From contig JAJFZO010000230.1 of the NCBI GenBank assembly GCA_021397835.1, positions 2,536,001 through 2,600,000 on the forward strand: DNA of 64,000 bases, in the 5' to 3' direction. The stretch comes from Moringa oleifera (lineage: Eukaryota > Streptophyta > Magnoliopsida > Brassicales > Moringaceae). The position numbers and the translations under genes are program-made. Each line of letters opens with the position of its first letter. Position 1 is the stretch's first letter. Below are positions 37,705-50,148 of the stretch, piece after piece. The notes below the pieces were generated by a model, which worked only from the letters and a program-made list of their open reading frames with translations, had not been told where the DNA came from and made no database searches.

Positions 37705-38075
37705 ATTAAAATTGCACTAAGGGCTTTCACCCCTTCAAATGAGCAGCCAATGACTGCCCAACTGATTGATAGTGATAATAATCTAGTTTCCAAGGAGAAC
37801 TTTGTGGTATGTACTACACCCATAGCCTAAATACAGTAGCACTTAACCATCATTGCTGATGTATTCCATGCCTCATTACCTAAAATAAGCACAAACACAC
37901 CCATAGAGACCAGCAAATAAGCACACATCAAGCAAGTGTCGTTCCTTAAGGATGACAACCTTTATTGGTGTATGATAAAGCTTGATGAGCACCTTGACCA
38001 TCTCATATAAAAAATGTATGGCATGGAATCTATAGAAACCTGCGAATTATACATGAAGCCATTATCTCCATGAGC
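37705..38075 (+). other. Leader between 5' LTR and gag
   Basis: No recognisable domain is present. The primer binding site, expected just after 37704, is too decayed to identify with confidence. Confidence 0.4.
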
Positions 38076-38460
38076 AAACTTGAGACTCTTGTACTACCTC
38101 ATTCCAAAATCTCACACTTCAAAACCTATGATAGCATGAAGAACTTGAAAGATCACCTAGAAGGGTATAAGGCATTAATGATGTTCCATGGATCCTCATT
38201 CCCCATCATGTGCTGAGCCTTCCTAATAACACTCACTAAAACAACATGGTCTTGGTACAACACATTGTCTCCAACCTCGATCACTACTTTAAATAACTTA
38301 ATCACCTATTCATTAGATACCTTGCCTTAAGTATCAAACAAGCATAGAAACAACTATGATCTCATGGCATTATAATAGTGAATGACACTTCAATGGTAGA
38401 GTGCTTAAAAGTCAAGGACCTGCAGTAGTTTATGGTTTTAATGGCAATTGAGTATGACTT
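38075..38460 (+). pseudogene. Ty3/gypsy gag remnant (Tat-type)
   Basis: Broken frames give SKISHFKTYDSMKNLKDHLE, GYKALMMFHGSSFPIMC, AFLITL and a TSITTLNNLI-like segment. They correspond to the conserved gag core of plant gypsy elements, in which a fold of alpha helices forms the particle shell. Confidence 0.65.
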
Positions 38461-39329
38461 ATCCCTATCTTTTTTTTTTTTGCTTGTCAAAAAGGAGCCA
38501 AAGGGCTTAGGCTAATTGCTTGCTTGGGTAAAAAAGTATATAAAAGTCAAAGAGGTAGAATCTATGAAATGAAGATATGCAATTGACGATGTTAGTCTTG
38601 CGAAATGACCTCAAAGTGATGAGCATGACAAGATGATGTATCCTTAACACAAAACTCATGGAGGCATATTGTTTGAACCCACCTTTTGATACATGCCAAG
38701 TATGCTTCTATGGTTCGACCATGATTGTATCATACCCCAATGCATTGAGTAAACTAGGCTCCCCTTTATTATACTATGTTGACAAAAAGCCGACAACCAA
38801 TCCTTATAGAAAGGAGATGAAACCACTTACTCATTATGGCCATTTAGTTAAGTACGTGCAATAGTGGGAATGAAAGAGGTCTTAATGAAATCAGACCTAA
38901 GAGAGCATAATGGATGAACATCATTCTTAGGGCATGGTCAGAACAATCGATGTCATTACTAGAGGCTTTATTGTTGAAAGGTTAAGCTCATCTGTTCGAA
39001 AGGCATATGCATGACATATATGCAATGCCCACGTGGTTGACCATAAACCTCAAGGCAACATGACGATTACTTTTCTAACTGATGACTTGAAAGAGGTCAT
39101 CTTTTTGCATGATGATACCCTCATCGTGACAATTGTTATTGTCAATTATTGGGTAAGGCGAATCCTAATAAACATCAGGAGTTCAGCAGACATCTTACAC
39201 ATCTTAATATTAGACAACTCATTTTCCTAAAGATAACTTACAACTGTTCATCACCCCTTGGTTGGTTTAGGAGGACACTCGATAATCAAAAAGGGTACCA
39301 TATAGCCCCATCACTTTGGGAACATATCT

Positions 39330-39580
39330 AGAGGATACATCGTTAATGGTTGAGTTCATGATCATAAATTCTCCTTTGGCATATAACACCATTCTAAGAC
39401 AACTTACCTTAAATACCATCAAAGCTATGATATTTAGCCATTAACTACTCCTTAAGTTCATTACTCACATGGGTTAGAAAAAGTCAATAGGGAACAAAGA
39501 AGAGCTCGACAAATGCTATGTCATCACTTTGATGCCTACCCACCCAGAAGAGATCTTCCTTATTAAGTGAGATCATCAAA
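39330..39580 (+). pseudogene. Ty3/gypsy protease-region remnant
   Basis: VEFMIINSPLAYNTILRQLT is followed by LNTIKAMIFSH and, after one or two stops, KEELDKCYVITLMP. These match the end of the aspartic protease and linker before RT in Tat elements (canonical order AYNxILGRPxLN ... ECY). Confidence 0.65.
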
Positions 39581-39954
39581 AAGTTACTGCTCAAAGTGAG
39601 CCTACTGAGCCACTCAATGAAGTATCTTCAGAGCCTAAAAGGTAATAATAAAACTCGAGGCTCACCTCGAAGCTCTAGGAAAAAAGGTTTTAATTGCCTT
39701 TTTATGATGCAATATTGACATCGTTGCCCAAGAAACCAAAGACATACTTGGCATTGACCTTCGAATAACTATGCATGCATTAAACATCGATTTAGCTTGA
39801 GTACTCGTACAATAAAAGAAGCATAAGTTCACAGTTGATCGACAAGCAACTATACAAGCTGAAGATTAAAGGCTATTTAATGTTGGCTTCATCTGGGAGG
39901 CTTGATATCCAAAGTAAATCTCTAAGTCATCCTCATAAAAAAAACCTAATGAAG

Positions 39955-40440
39955 TAGTGAATGTGCATCGATTACATGGACCTTAACAAAGAATATCCAA
40001 AGGATAGCTTCTTGCTTTTGCACATTAATTACTTCATAGACAATGTAGTAAGACATGCATTGCTAAGCTTCATGGGCATGTTTGCCAAGTATAACCAAAT
40101 ACGAATAAAGAAGAAGGACAAAGAACATATGATGATCATTACAAACAATAGCCTTCACTACTATACACTGATGCCTTATTAATAAAATCTTTAAAGCTCA
40201 AATTGGATGCAACCTTGAGGCTTACGTTAATGATATGATTATTAAGAGTAAAATAATGCAAAGATACATGCAAGATTTAAGCGAGACCTTTACTATCCTA
40301 TGATGCCATAACATGCGCCTCAACTCTATAGACTGTACTTTCAACATCACTAGAGGCAAATTGCTTGGGGTTTCATGGTCACATAATAGGGCATTGAAGC
40401 TAACCTAGATGAGATTCGAGCCTTTGTTGACATGAAGTCA
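39955..40440 (+). pseudogene. Ty3/gypsy reverse transcriptase remnant
   Basis: CIDYMDLNKEYPKDSFLLLH, then LLSFMGMFAKYNQIRIKKKD and HYYTLMPY are standard RT blocks. The next block (ATYQRLV... YVDD) is changed: YVNDMIIKSK near 40225 corresponds to the catalytic YVDD, so one catalytic Asp is lost. Confidence 0.75.
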
Positions 40441-40576
40441 TTCTAAACCCTATGTGAGGTGTAATAATTGATAGGGTATATTACTTTATTAAATTACTTC
40501 ATTGCTGAAGATGCAAAGCGTAGCTAGCATTTTTTAAGCTACTTAAGTAACTAAAAAACTTCTTGAGGGACCAAAA

Positions 40577-40830
40577 GTGTCAAAGGCATTTTACTGCTTG
40601 AAAAAGTACCTAGGAGCACAGCTGTTGTTAGCAAAGCCTTGTAATGGTGCTATGTTATACCTTGACTTTGTGGTCTTGAAGGAGGTAATAAACATGGTCT
40701 TTATAAGACAAGATGAAGTCATCTATAAACCCATCTATTACATCACTGAAATTCTACACAAGGCTGAGATTCATTATAATTATCTAGAGAAGTTTGTTTA
40801 CACCTTAGTCCTCCCTACATGAAGATTATG
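40577..40830 (+). pseudogene. First RNase H remnant
   Basis: LLAKPCNGAMLYLDFVVLKE, VIYKPIYYITEILHKAEIHY and LEKFVYTLVL match the RNase H region that directly follows RT in Ty3/gypsy elements. Confidence 0.7.
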
Positions 40831-41059
40831 ACCTTAATTTCAAGTGCATATAATCACTATACTAGTTAATTAGCCTTTTAGGTAAATCATATGATGTCGC
40901 AGCATCACCAAACAAATGACGAAGTGGATGATAGAACTCAGGAAGCATAACATCACATACACACCATGGACATCCATTAAAGCTTAAGTATTGGCCGACT
41001 TCATGGTCGAATGCAAAATCCTAGAAAAGCCAAAAAAAAAACTCTAGAGCTTGCTGAAA

Positions 41060-41260
41060 TATGAAAGTTATGGGTTGATGGGGCTTCAAATGCCGAAGGA
41101 CATGGCATCAAGTTCATCCTTGAACGGCTCGATGATGTTAAAATCATATATGTCGTAAAATTGGACTTCTCTATTGCCAATAATGAGGTTGAGTATGAAA
41201 AAATCATCATGGGTTTCGACATAGCTCAAAGCATCAAAGTCTTAGGCTTCAAACTTTGAA
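41060..41260 (+). pseudogene. Second (archaeal-type) RNase H remnant
   Basis: WVDGASNAEGHGIKFILER, then DFSIANNEVEYEKIIMGFDI keep the Asp of VDGASN and the Glu of NNEVEYE. Such an additional RNase H after the ordinary one is characteristic of the Tat lineage. Confidence 0.7.
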
Positions 41261-41624
41261 GTGACTTAAAGCCCATGGTAAAGCCCATGGTACAACAAAT
41301 ACAAAGAGAATATGAGGCAAAAGATGATCGCATGGAGCTTTACCTACAAAAGGCATTTGAACTCCTCATGATATTTAAGAAAGTCAAGCTGTAACTAGTT
41401 TCTTAAGCACAAAGCACATGAGTAGACCTACTTACTAACTTAGCAAAAAAAAAAAAAAAAAACTTATGATCGAGCCGAGCAATCAGCATTTCATGAGATA
41501 AGAAAAACACCATGGATCAAGGAAACCCTAATTTATCCCATGGCCATAACCATGTCATGATTGAAGCCTATTCAAACCATGTTACATAAAAATGATGATG
41601 GTGTCACCCTGAACAACTAAGTAG

Positions 41625-41720
41625 CTAAATATGTGCTCATTAGCGATGAGGTCTACAAACAGTCTTATGTCAATCCTTACCTCAAGTGTGTTAAAACATT
41701 GAGGAATGACTATCAAAAAA
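41625..41720 (+). pseudogene. Integrase N-terminal part (left of nested insertion)
   Basis: KYVLISDEVYKQSYVNPYLKCV matches the segment just before the zinc-binding part of integrase. The expected continuation (VHEG..G.H) is not found here but near 46250. Confidence 0.65.
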
Positions 41721-44700
41721 CTCATAGAGTGAGAAAAATATTAGGAGTCACCATCAATCTTTTTAATATGATTCATCACCAACTCAAAGTTAGACTAGCT
41801 GGTTTTAAAAAAACAAATGAGATTTTGGATCCGAGATTTGGTTACACTTGAGAAAGGATTAGCACCCCTGAAATGTCTAAAAATTGGTTCCATTTTTGAT
41901 TTTTTTCTTGAAAAATGATTTTAGGTTTATTTCGATCAAAGCACTCATAATTTTGTACTCATTCCATCTCGATAAACCAAAATATTTTTTAGGGAAAAAA
42001 GAGTGGTTTGCACTTGCTACCCCTGTTCTTCTCCAAATTAAGAGTTAAAAAATATATGTAGTATTTTCTATCAAATATATTTCTAAAGAAGAATTTTGTT
42101 ATGAACGCGATGTTTTCCTATAACATGATGTACCTATAAATATTAAATAGATTAAAACATATAACTTAATAAGAATTTAATGATATCTTAGCTCAAGTAA
42201 TTTTATTCAAAAAAATAAATAATTTATGATAAATTCAAGAAGATATTTTTGATACCTCTTGAAGTCCTTTTTTTTTTTCGTGGATTCCATCCCTTCCCTA
42301 ATACAAGTGGATATAAGATTTTGAATGAAAAATATTCTAATTAGAAACAAAATTTTCTATGAAATCTGAAGAAACTACAAAGAGATTTTTCTAAAAGAGC
42401 TATGAGTGTTTGTAAGTACCAAAAAATGTTGGTTTTCTTTGTACGGGTGGATGTGAATCTAAATACCAATGAATGTGAATGATTTTAGTTGTAGTCTTCA
42501 GAATGTATTTATAGGTTTTCATCCATATAGGTTAGTAGGAAATTGCGAGCAAATCAGAGTAGTATAAAGCACCCAAGCAACCTCTACCTTTAAGCTTAGT
42601 AAAGTCAACTCTACTTTGAGAAGTCTTTTGAGATTCTAATTGAGTGTGCTTTCTTGAGTTAATCTCCTTTCTCTCTGACCTCATCTGGGTGTAGTGATGT
42701 CTTCAATTTTGTCTGTTCTCACCTGGGTAGCCTAAGAACAGTTATACCTAATGACTTCCATCATGTCACTAAATTCTCTCAAAACTTAGGCTTGATTTCG
42801 GTTTTTGATAGCAATCTTCAGTTTTCCTATGCATTTCGACCCTTTCTAAAAGATTTTTGACTTGAAACTTATGTTCTGGCCAAAAAATTCTAATTGAACT
42901 AATTCGTAGAGTTCATTGCCTTTGAGTAAACTATCACATCAATGGGCCTGATGCTACATGCAAAGTTTTTGCCAATTAGATAGGTCTACTTCCATTCAAT
43001 TACTACCTAATCAACATTCCACACCATGTCACCTATTGTTGCATGTTAAACTAATATCGTAGTGTCATCGAATGATGTCATGCCACGTTAATCAATAAAG
43101 CATAATGTAGCTTTACTAGCCACATCATTAGCATCACCCACCAGCACTTTGCCATGTTAATTAATGAATGGGTGAGTGGGTACAACTTCAACCTACCACT
43201 TCATTAGTGTTGCCCACTAACGCCCTGCTAATGGAATTTCCCTACACATCAGCCTATCCCTCTATTATTAAGACCACTTTTACTTCATCACTGGAGGCAT
43301 CCTTAACTCGTGCCTTGCCACATCAACCTCATCCTCACATGTTATTAAAGGTGCCTAGCCATGCCATGCCACATCAATAACATTGCTTTTGACAAAGCTG
43401 TTCTTCATGATAGTTCTCCCCCTCAATGGCTAATTCTCTTTTAAAGTGTTCTCTGTAACTCTATTGAATTTTTCTTATAGTCTCCATCATTCTTCGACTC
43501 TAGGAACTAATCTTTGCTCCCTTCAATCTTTATAAATTTTCTTAAAGTGAGTCTCTTTTTCTTTTAGAAGAAATCTTTCTTTCTGTAGATAAATTTTACT
43601 ATTTTTTACTCTTTTCTTCTTGTATACTCTAGTTTACCATGGAATTGCAGGCCTTTCGGTGATTACTAATAGGGATTTAGTTAGGATTAGAAGAGCTTAC
43701 AAGATCCTTGTCTTGGTGGGCCTTATCTTGGTGGGTTTAGCAATATCCACCTTAGATGAGAGGCACACCCTCTGCATATTGGAGGAATGTCTTTAAGGAA
43801 ACTTAAGACTCTTTCTAAATACTTTGTTTAGAGAAATTTGTGAAAATTATAGGGTATCCCCCTCTCAGCTAGTGCTTAATTTGTAAAAAATCCTAGGAGT
43901 TTAGATTTAAGAATCACAAAATTATCACCTTTAGTGTTTTCTAGAATTTTTGAACTAAAGTAACTAAAAATCTACCTAAGACACTGTAAGAGATTCTAGT
44001 ATTTCCCACATTTTTGAGGGCTTTGGAATAGAATCCACATAAGATTAACCCATGGATTTATCCTAACTCAGATAATGATAGTGATATAACCTTGTGTGAG
44101 CTTTTCATTACTTCTAAGCAAACTCTAATGAATAATTAAAATACTTTCTTTATGTTTGCTTTGTTTCAATGATGCTTCAATAGCTATAATACATTTTCAC
44201 GTAGTTTTTGAAGATTTTATCCTCTTGTCATCCTCTACTTTTCAACATGCTTCTCACATTATCTCCACAAGTGTCAAACTCTCGCATAAAGTTTGCCTTA
44301 GCACATTCATCCTTTACCCTATTTAGTATTCCTTCGCCCATCAAAAAACTTCTTCTAGGAAAAGCTCCAACCATCTTCCCGTAGATGAGTCAGAGTCTCC
44401 ATCAATAAGTAATTTAGTTTTTACTGCAATGTGAGTTTTGTGCTCTTGGTAGACTAGCACTAAATCTTTTATATATAATTTTTTTTAGATCACTTTTTGA
44501 TTATACCTAGGGGTGAGAAGAGAAATTTTAAAAAGGTGCTACAAGTGGCTGAGAATACACCTTAGCTTTCCTCTAGAAAGAGAAAAGTGGTAGCATTCTT
44601 CTTATAGAAAGGCATGCACCCAACAAAGTGCTCTTTTAAAGATGGTGACTTTTGTAGAATTCTCCCCTCAACATAAGCCTGCAACTATTACCAACTCCTC

Positions 44701-46230
44701 TCCAGCCTAGCTTATCAAGAGAATCATCTAAGAAACGGTGCTACTAGCTTCCACTACTTCAATCTTGATAGATAGGAGAATGGTGCACCTAGAGAGAATG
44801 TCAAACCTACTAGCTGAGGTAATTTTTGCCTAAATATTCTTTATTTTTTATTTTTATTATAAAATCACAAATCTCTTCTTGTTTATAGGTTGTTTAAGAG
44901 TCTACTTTGATAGTAGAGGAATATAAGTTTTAGAGTAAGGTTGAATCAATGTTTCAAAATGTTGAAAAGGCTTTCGAGGAGGATAATAAGAGAAAGGTTG
45001 AGCTATCAGTAAAAGTTTTTACCCTCTAATTGTAGAAGTAGAAGCCAGATCAGGATATCTCCACATTGAAGGCAAAAATGGAAAAGATGAGAGTGGACTT
45101 TAGATTTCAACAAGAGAAGCTAAAGAAGGAATGCTTGGAGTAGTTTACTGTTACTAAGGAGGAAGCTATAATAGCCTTCAAAAGATAGCGAAGAGCTAAA
45201 CAAAATGATATTGGAGGAGTGTGTAAAAGTATTCTTAAAGGTGAGGAAGGATACTAAAGCTAAGGTATTATAAGAATGTCTTAACCTCAACCTAGACTTT
45301 ATCATTACAACTCCTCGCACTTCTTCCACTTTTCAAGCTACTCTAATTGTGCCTAACCCTATAAAGAGTCTTATCTTCATCTTTCCTGATTCTATGAATT
45401 AGATTGTGCAATAATTGAATAAAGAGACTGCTGATACTAAGAAAAAGAATTATTAAATATATTTCTTTTCTTTTAATCTTGATTTAATTTTTTTGGTAGG
45501 AAATGACATAAATTTCTTGTTGCCTTCTCCTATCTATTCTTTCTTTTAGTTACTATCATAAAATGACAGCATAAAAGAACCATTAACAATAGTAAAACTT
45601 TAACTTTCATCATGACAAATTCCTATACCTTTTACAGAAACTAGAGATAGCCTTTTCGTTTTTAAGTACTAAGCATGCTTTTCCTTAAAAGGGTGTTGTA
45701 TATGTTAAAAGACAGGGTGATACTATATTTTAACTAATAATAAAAGTTTTACATCCTAATATTCACTTTGCAACCATAGGCAGACTTTCTATCACTCATT
45801 CTTGAAAATTTCAAGCTCTCTCTAATTATATGCAGACTCTGTTAGGGAAGAGTGTTAAAAAAGGTTAGAGACATGTCTAGACATTTTTCTTCCCTTAAAT
45901 TTGTGATCTTTACATCATATTGTCTATGTACATACCGTAAGAAGACTCTTCTTAAGCTTTTTATGTAAAATCTAAACTCTTCCCGTTCACAATAGGCGAA
46001 CTCTCCTTTGGATGAATGTTAAAAACTACAATATGAGAGTCTTGACATTCTACTTTTCATTTCTGGGAAGTTGCCTGCTAAATTCTCTCTCAAATGTCTA
46101 ATTCTCCCTCAATTGACCCCACTGGCATAATCTTCTTTGATAGTGACATTACTATTCTTCAAGCCACATACCGATAGTGGCACTTTTGATTTTTAAATTT
46201 TTAGTGAAGGTAAAATTTGGATATCGATAA
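41720..46230 (-). mobile_element. Insertion nested in the integrase region
   Basis: The outer integrase text stops near 41720 and resumes near 46230-46270 with YYWL and following motifs, so about 4.5 kb lies between. Inside, the plus strand carries a Transposase_28-like region and a coiled coil (43640-45400), a type that is antisense in Tat elements. I infer an inserted Tat-type fragment in reverse orientation. No LTR pair or target-site duplication was recognised. The parts at 41860-43600 and 45450-46230 have no recognised domain. Confidence 0.5.
43640..45400 (+). pseudogene. Transposase_28-like and coiled-coil remnant within the nested insertion
   Basis: LSVITNRDLVRIRRAYKIL is followed by LCILEECL, LFLNTLFREICENYRVSPSQ and LVLNLXKILG. 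This follows the putative gypsy-type transposon domain (order: R-x-Y-x-I, E-x-x-L, F-x-x-x-L-x-x-Y-x-x-x-P-x-Q-L-x-P-N). Further on, LKAKMEKMRVDFRFQQEKLK, KEEAIIAFKR and KVFLKVRKDTKAKVL resemble the coiled-coil tail of the same proteins. Stops are frequent. Confidence 0.5.
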
Positions 46231-46249
46231 TGACATTACATATTGTGAG

Positions 46250-47295
46250 AAGTTCATGAAGGTCAGTGTTAGGACACCTCGAAACATGAGCCCTTATTTA
46301 GAAGATACTTCACATGGATATTATTGGCTTAACATACAATAGGATGCCAAGGCTTTTGTTTGTAAATGCCAATGTTTTGCTCTAATTAGCTCTGTATCTC
46401 TGAGTCATTACGCAACATCACAAGCCCTTGTCCCTTCAAGTAGTAAAGACTCGACCTCATTAGACCACTCCTCATGGCATCACGTTAGTAAAAGTTTGCC
46501 ATCATTGAAATCAACTATTTCACAAAATATGTTGAAGCAAAAGCCCTCTCTTAAATCATCGAGTAATGAGCATAGGATTTTTTATGGAAATTCATCACCT
46601 ATCACTATGTGGTTCCCTAAATCATATTCTACATCAATGAGACAAAGTTTGAAGGAGGAAAATTCATGTAAAATTGCCAAGAACTCTAGATAAACCAATA
46701 ATTCACTTCTATTAGGTTTTCATAAGCCAACGGCTAGATTAAAGTCACATTATGAACCCTTTTAAGGGCACTCAAGAAACAACTCGATGAGGCAAAAGGT
46801 CAGTGGGTCAAAGAACTCCTAGATATCCTATGAGCTTATCAAATCATGAAGCGAACAACCATTGTGGAAACAATATTCATATTCACTTGTGGCAATAAGT
46901 CTATGTCGCTTATCAAAATTGGGGCAATTTTACTCTGCATTTATGTGTTCGATGTGACAACCAACAATGAGAAATTATATGACAATCTCAACCTCCTCAC
47001 CAAGTTATAAGAGTAAGCCAATAGACACGTCGAAGTGTAGTAGTGCTTTGGTCAACATTTTAACTAAAAAGTAAAAGCTCAGCTTTTCAGAGTTAGTAAG
47101 CTCATGCTAAGGTGAGTAAACATCTTCAAACTTCGTGAAGCTCAAGGAAAATGAGCACCTTCCAGGGAACATCCATATCAAATCAAAGGATCATAAGACT
47201 GGCCACTGACATCCTTGTACACCTTGATGGAACCCTCCTTCCTTGAACTTGAAACATTACCGACCTTCAAAATTTTTTATGTCTGAGGACCATTA
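46250..47295 (+). pseudogene. Integrase core and C-terminal part (right of nested insertion)
   Basis: In order: VHEGQC, YYWLNIQ.DAKAFVCKCQCF, FAIIEINYFTKYVEAKALS, DFLWKFITYHYVVP, ANG, TLLRALKKQLDEAKGQWVKE, then KVKAQLF..., REAQGK.APSREHPYQIKGS and LELETL. This is the Ty3/gypsy integrase DDE core with its C-terminal DNA-binding region, interrupted by several stops. Confidence 0.75.
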
Positions 47296-47640
47296 TTATA
47301 CGATAATGTAATCAACTATCTAGTATGTATTTTATCTATAAAATATTTCATTTATCTCCCGTATTCGATTATAATAAGACTACGCATTATTTCTAAGTCT
47401 ACACATAAGTTAGTAAAAATGAGAAATATAGGTGCAAGTTAGCAAAGATAAAAAATCATAATATATATCCATACACACATACACACATATATAAAGGTGA
47501 AAATCCAAAAATATAAAGCATACAAAGCCAAGGTATTGAAACGCCCCCAAAAAAATAATAATGAGGCAATTAACTACACCCCGAACAAAATTGTTTAATG
47601 TTCTAAAATTTAAGCCTTAATAATAGCCACATAAAATTAA
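47296..47640. other. Spacer between integrase and antisense ORF
   Basis: AT-rich, with a short CA/TA repeat near 47465-47495. No domain is recognised. Confidence 0.4.
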
Positions 47641-49690
47641 AGTAAAAATTGACATCCTTTGTGTGCAAAACCACAAATCAGAAAAAAGCATTAATAGGAA
47701 CATCGAAACCTTAAGGACAACCTTAAGGAGATGGCTTAGCCTTAAGGGTCGCATCAACCTCGAGTGTTGTATTTGACAGTGAAAATTGCACCTCAAAGGG
47801 CAAAGAAGTTGGGATCCTGGTCAAGCAAAAGGATAAGTCCAAAAAAGGATACCTCATTTTAATCTCCAACTTAGCCACCACTTGAGCTTCCATGAATGTC
47901 TTGATTGTTTAGCATAGTTTGACACAAAGATGAACCCTTGAATGCCACCATAGCCTCCTCAGAATCCTTTTGCAATGTCCTCTATGTGCTTTGCTTTTAA
48001 GGCAGCAAAGCAAACCTCACATGTCTCCTTGGCTAGCTTTGATTTAGTCTCACACTCGACTAGAGCTTTCCTTGCCATTTTTGCCTTAGTGTGTGCCTTA
48101 TTCAATTTCTTCTTGTAAACACTCAAACAACCTCCTTATGTTACAAGCTCCTTTGACATGGCCGCTTATTTCCCTAGTAACAGTAATAAAATATTTGTAA
48201 ACTATAGATGAATGTCCAAAACAACATCAAATGCAAAAACTAAAGGGTCAAAAATAGCTGAAAACATAACTCACCTTAGTAAAAGTAGTCATGAACTCTT
48301 TAAACATGGCATCATCGTTTAATTTCTCAAGTTGATAAGCCACTTTACCTATTCAAAGCCCTCAAAGAAGCTCAAGGGCAACCTTGGGTTAATTCAAGAG
48401 TTTTCGACATTTACTGCACAGTTAGATTTATATTGATCAACTATTGACATTGATGCAACATTAATAATGTTGATGACATCACAGCTTATGGCTTGAACAC
48501 TACTAAAACTAACCCTGTACTTTGCGGGCATAACCGTTGAAGCTCTAATGTCCCTCTCCCGAGACTAAGCCCTCGTGATAGTTTTAGTCTTCAGGGGAGG
48601 ACTTGCAAGTTCAATGATTCTTGACGTTTTAAACATTGCATCATCTCCTTAATATTAATCTTTGTTACACTTATCATTGCATCATAATGTGGAGTTAAAA
48701 TTATAACATAACTAGAAGTCCTTAAGACAAAGATCGATAAACTCCACACTACTAAGTCCTTAACAGTTCCTTCATTAGATGAGCTTAAGGGGGCACTTAA
48801 GTCAATAATAGGTTTGACTCAAAGAGACTTCGTATCAAAGCTCCTCCACAACATCCTTAACATCCTTGAAAAGAGGGTCGAACCCGTAATGAATTAGTTG
48901 CTTCTCTTGAAGAAGCCTTATAATAGGAACATTATCAAGTTCTAAAATGTCTTCTAAAATGGAGGTTACAAGATCATCTAAATTTATCTCTATAGGCTCA
49001 CAATAGACATTCATTTTCCATTCTCTTAGACTTAAATTAATTGACTAATCGGACATACAAAGAAAGCACTCTTTCCATGTTAGCAACAATGAAAGAAGTC
49101 CACTAAACAAACAATGATTAATGGAACTTAAACACCACCAACCCTTGTATTAAGGATGGTGCTTTAACACAAATAAATATTGAAATATCGAAAACGAGAA
49201 TTTGAAAAAACCAAGATAATGTAAGAGAGCTAAAAGCCCAAACATAAGACATAACAGATTGGGAAATAATTGGGAGGGTGAACAATTGTAAAACTGAAAA
49301 ATCAAGAGAATAAAGGTATTCAATAAAAAATGCAAATCATCATTAAATGCATCTTTGTAAAGACCAATATCCCCATCGAAGGAGATCATGCCTGGTCTGA
49401 TGGACTCGAAGGAAGAAGAGCAACATTGGGGGAAATGCAAAACTTATCGTAGAGAGCTTCCTCTTTGCAGGTGAAAGCACATAAGAAAACTTGCTTGCTA
49501 GAAAAGACATCATAGCTAAAACCAAGCAAACAAAGAAAATGGAAGCACAGGGAAGAATTTGACTCACCTACACAAAGGTGACTTGGAGAAGAGGGAAATT
49601 TACAAAAAAGGTTATATATGGAAAAAAGAATAGATAAGTGACACAGCTTATATATCCACATTATCGCGAATACCCATGCCACCTTGAAAA
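47640..49690 (-). pseudogene. Antisense ORF (Transposase_28-like) of the Tat-type element
   Basis: On the minus strand, open segments at 49682-49386 and 49440-49150 are in the wrong frames to be one protein. The second reads DGDIGLYKDAFNDDLHFLLN, FYNCSPSQLFPNLLCLMFGL and FQYLFVLKHHP, which match the putative gypsy-type transposon domain. Further along, broken frames to about 47700 give KKKLNKAHTKAKMARKALVE and KSKLAKETCEVCFAALKAKH, a coiled-coil tail. In Tat elements this ORF lies antisense between integrase and the 3' LTR, as here. Its function is not established. Confidence 0.65.
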
Positions 49691-49778
49691 ACTTTACGTC
49701 ACCTCATGATGTTTACTTGGATCCACCACTTGACAAAGGTGCATTCCTATACTGGCCCGTACCTTTGGTTTAACCCAT

Positions 49779-49791
49779 GAAGGTAAAAAGG
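49779..49791 (+). other. Polypurine tract
   Basis: GAAGGTAAAAAGG lies immediately before the 3' LTR start and would prime plus-strand synthesis. It is interrupted by one T, consistent with decay. Confidence 0.6.
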
Positions 49792-49794
49792 CCA

Positions 49795-50148
49795 TGATAA
49801 AGGGCCTAAATGCACGTCCTTGAAACCCATTAAAAAAATAGGCTCAGAAGCCCACATGAAAAAATGTAACTCGATCACCAAAATGTGTAGCATAAAAAGG
49901 TGCATCCTCACCAAAACTGCCCATGACCCAAGTTGAAACCGAGATAGTGATTCCTATTAACACTGCAATGGAAAGATCACAAGCCGACATGACCTTAGGC
50001 CTTCGCTTTTATAAAAACATCTCCAACAAAAAAAAAAAAGATCAGGTTTTAGTTGTTGGAAAGAGTAAGACCTCGATTCTCACACACACACACCAATTGT
50101 GTGTATTTTTCTATTTAGTAAATTTATTATCTCCCCAATTAGGCACCA
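49795..50148 (+). repeat. 3' LTR of the Tat-type element
   Basis: It starts TGATAAAGGGCCTAAATGCA and follows the 5' LTR through CCTTGAAACCC, AGCCCA, AATGTAACTCGATCA, GATCACAAGCCGACATGACC and TTATCTCCCCAATTAGGCAC. A short CA repeat lies near 50082-50095. Confidence 0.8.

Larger units (their letters stand above)
37340..50148 (+). mobile_element. Decayed Ty3/gypsy element, Tat-type, with nested insertion
   Basis: Two diverged LTRs flank gag, protease, RT, RNase H, a second RNase H, integrase, then an antisense ORF and a polypurine tract. Integrase after RT defines Ty3/gypsy. A second RNase H domain and an antisense Transposase_28-like ORF between integrase and the 3' LTR are features reported for the Tat (Ogre/Retand) lineage. 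The integrase is interrupted between about 41720 and 46230. All frames carry many stops, so the element is dead. A target-site duplication could not be recognised. Confidence 0.85.
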
